A stretch of DNA of 7,413 bases from Candidatus Methanosuratincola petrocarbonis (ex Vanwonterghem et al. 2016) (GTDB lineage Archaea > Thermoproteota > Methanomethylicia > Methanomethylicales > Methanomethylicaceae), in NCBI GenBank assembly GCA_001717015.1, contig MAGV01000063.1, positions 5,994 through 13,406 on the forward strand, given 5' to 3'. Each line of letters opens with the position of its first letter. Within the stretch, counting starts at the first letter, position 1. The position numbers and the translations under genes were made by a program. Below are positions 6,203 through 7,413 of the stretch, piece by piece. The notes beneath the pieces are model-generated. The model was not told the DNA's origin and did not search any database. It saw only the letters and a list, made by a program, of their open reading frames with translations.

Positions 6203-7413
6203 GTTCCCGTGGCTAAAGAAGGTCCTGATACTGGGCAGCGGGGCAATCAAGATCGGTGAGGCCGCGGAGTTCGACTACTCAGGGAGCCAGTGCATCAAGG
6301 CCCTGCGCGAGGAGGGCATAGAGACCGTCCTGGTCAACCCCAACATAGCGACCATTCAGACGGACCCGAGGCTCGCGGGAAAGGTCTATCTCCTCCCCGT
6401 GACGCCGAAGTACGTGGAGATGGTAATCGAGAGGGAGAGGCCCGACGGGATACTGCTGGGTTTCGGCGGGCAGACCGCCCTCAACTGCGGGGTCCAGCTC
6501 GCGAAGAAGGGCGTGCTTCAGAAGTACGGGGTCAAGGTTCTCGGGACTTCGATAGAGTCTATTGAGACCACCAGCGACAGGGAGAAGTTCAAGCAGACGA
6601 TGCTGAGCGCCGGCGTGAAGGTCCCGAGGAGCGGCTCCGCGAACTCGATATCGGGCGCCATAGCACTTGCCAGGGAGATAGGGTACCCAGTGATAGTCAG
6701 GGTAGCGTATACCTTGGGCGGGAGGGGGTCAGGTGTCGCCTACGACGAGAAGGACCTCGTCGAGATAGCCGAGCGCGGCCTTGCCCAGAGCATGATCAAG
6801 CAGATCCTCGTGGAGGAGTACCTCAAGAACTGGAAAGAGGTCGAGTACGAGGTTGTCAGGGACTATGCGGACAACTGCATAACCGTCTGCAACATGGAGA
6901 ACCTCGACCCGCTCGGGGTGCACACGGGGGACTCGATCGTAGTAGCCCCGTCTCAGACGCTGACGAACTACGACTACCACGCGCTCAGGACGGCATCCAT
7001 CAGGGCGATACGGGCACTGGGGATAATAGGCGAGTGCAACATTCAGTGGGCGCTCGACCCGAAGAGCAACGACTTCAGGGTGATCGAGGTCAACTCGAGG
7101 CTCTCAAGGAGCTCGGCGCTCGCGAGCAAGGCGACGGGCTACCCGCTCGCATACATTGCGGCGAAGCTCGCGATAGGTTACAACCTGCCCGAGCTAATGA
7201 ACAAAGTCACCGGGGTCACCACGGCCTGCTTCGAGCCGGCGCTGGACTACGTCATCGTGAAGTTCCCCAGGTGGGACTTCCAGAAGTTCAGGAACGTCGA
7301 CCCGCACCTCGGCCCGCAGATGAAGTCTGTCGGGGAGGTTATGGCGATAGGCAGGTGCTTTGAGGAGGCCCTGCAGAAGGCGATAAGGATGCTCGACATC
7401 GGCAAGAACGGGC
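6195..7413 (+). CDS. carB: Carbamoyl-phosphate synthetase large subunit, N-terminal part (partial)
   Basis: GTG at 6195 begins inside carA, with a GAGGGGGT stretch about 6 nt upstream; the frame stays open to the window end. The 406 visible codons are somewhat over a third of a CarB of about 1070 residues. They cover the pre-ATP-grasp part ([20 protein letters not shown] at 11-30, [25 protein letters not shown]) and the first ATP-grasp, or carboxyphosphate, domain ([22 protein letters not shown] at 166-180, [19 protein letters not shown] at 238-256, [20 protein letters not shown] at 298-317, [13 protein letters not shown] at 375-387). This half phosphorylates bicarbonate with ATP and joins it to ammonia from CarA. 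Metal-binding Glu298 and Asn300 are present, as is Arg302. The oligomerisation, carbamate-kinase and allosteric domains lie beyond the window. Wording such as [17 protein letters not shown] is of the archaeal type. Confidence 0.97.
   Translation, partial: MPKFPWLKKVLILGSGAIKIGEAAEFDYSGSQCIKALREEGIETVLVNPNIATIQTDPRLAGKVYLLPVTPKYVEMVIERERPDGILLGFGGQTALNCGVQLAKKGVLQKYGVKVLGTSIESIETTSDREKFKQTMLSAGVKVPRSGSANSISGAIALAREIGYPVIVRVAYTLGGRGSGVAYDEKDLVEIAERGLAQSMIKQILVEEYLKNWKEVEYEVVRDYADNCITVCNMENLDPLGVHTGDSIVVAPSQTLTNYDYHALRTASIRAIRALGIIGECNIQWALDPKSNDFRVIEVNSRLSRSSALASKATGYPLAYIAAKLAIGYNLPELMNKVTGVTTACFEPALDYVIVKFPRWDFQKFRNVDPHLGPQMKSVGEVMAIGRCFEEALQKAIRMLDIGKNG

Noticed and set aside
5051..6250. Long minus-strand open frame (399 codons) opposite carA
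   Set aside because: It mirrors carA exactly, its translation is rich in Pro, Arg and Leu with no recognisable motif, and carA is certain. It is a shadow of codon bias in GC-rich DNA.

Overview
The window looks like part of an archaeal chromosome, most likely from a GC-rich member of the Thermoproteota/TACK or Bathyarchaeia type; the rank is an inference and the species cannot be fixed. Supporting signs are heavy use of AGG for arginine and ATA for isoleucine, AT-rich intergenic strips with TATA-like elements inside otherwise GC-rich DNA, GGTG-type ribosome binding sites, many non-ATG starts, archaeal-style CarA and CarB sequences, and a surface protein rich in N-glycosylation sequons. Coding density is very high. 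No tRNA, rRNA, CRISPR array, insertion sequence or other mobile element was seen, and no gap without a gene exceeds about 126 bases.

Layout: (1) Bases 1-944, plus strand, hold the end of an ABC transporter ATPase gene overlapping by 4 nt with its six-helix ABC-2 type permease. (2) An AT-rich promoter strip follows, then a gene of about 800 codons (1071-3482, plus) for a secreted, C-terminally membrane-anchored cell-surface glycoprotein with four tandem Ig-like domains. (3) Convergent to it, on the minus strand, lies a two-gene unit read from 4988 down to 3549: an ACT-domain protein of unknown function, then a family 2 glycosyltransferase whose start codon directly follows the stop of the first gene. 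(4) An 86-base divergent promoter region (4989-5074) separates that unit from carA-carB (5075 to the window end, plus), which encode the small and large subunits of carbamoyl-phosphate synthetase; carB is cut off by the window edge.

CarA and CarB together make carbamoyl phosphate for pyrimidine and arginine synthesis. The ACT-domain protein shares its control region with carAB, and ACT domains commonly bind amino acids, so a link to nitrogen or amino-acid metabolism is possible but unproven. The glycosyltransferase lies back to back with a heavily sequon-decorated surface protein, which makes a role in surface glycan synthesis a reasonable guess. Most of the window is ordinary; the least described part is the ACT-domain/glycosyltransferase pair.
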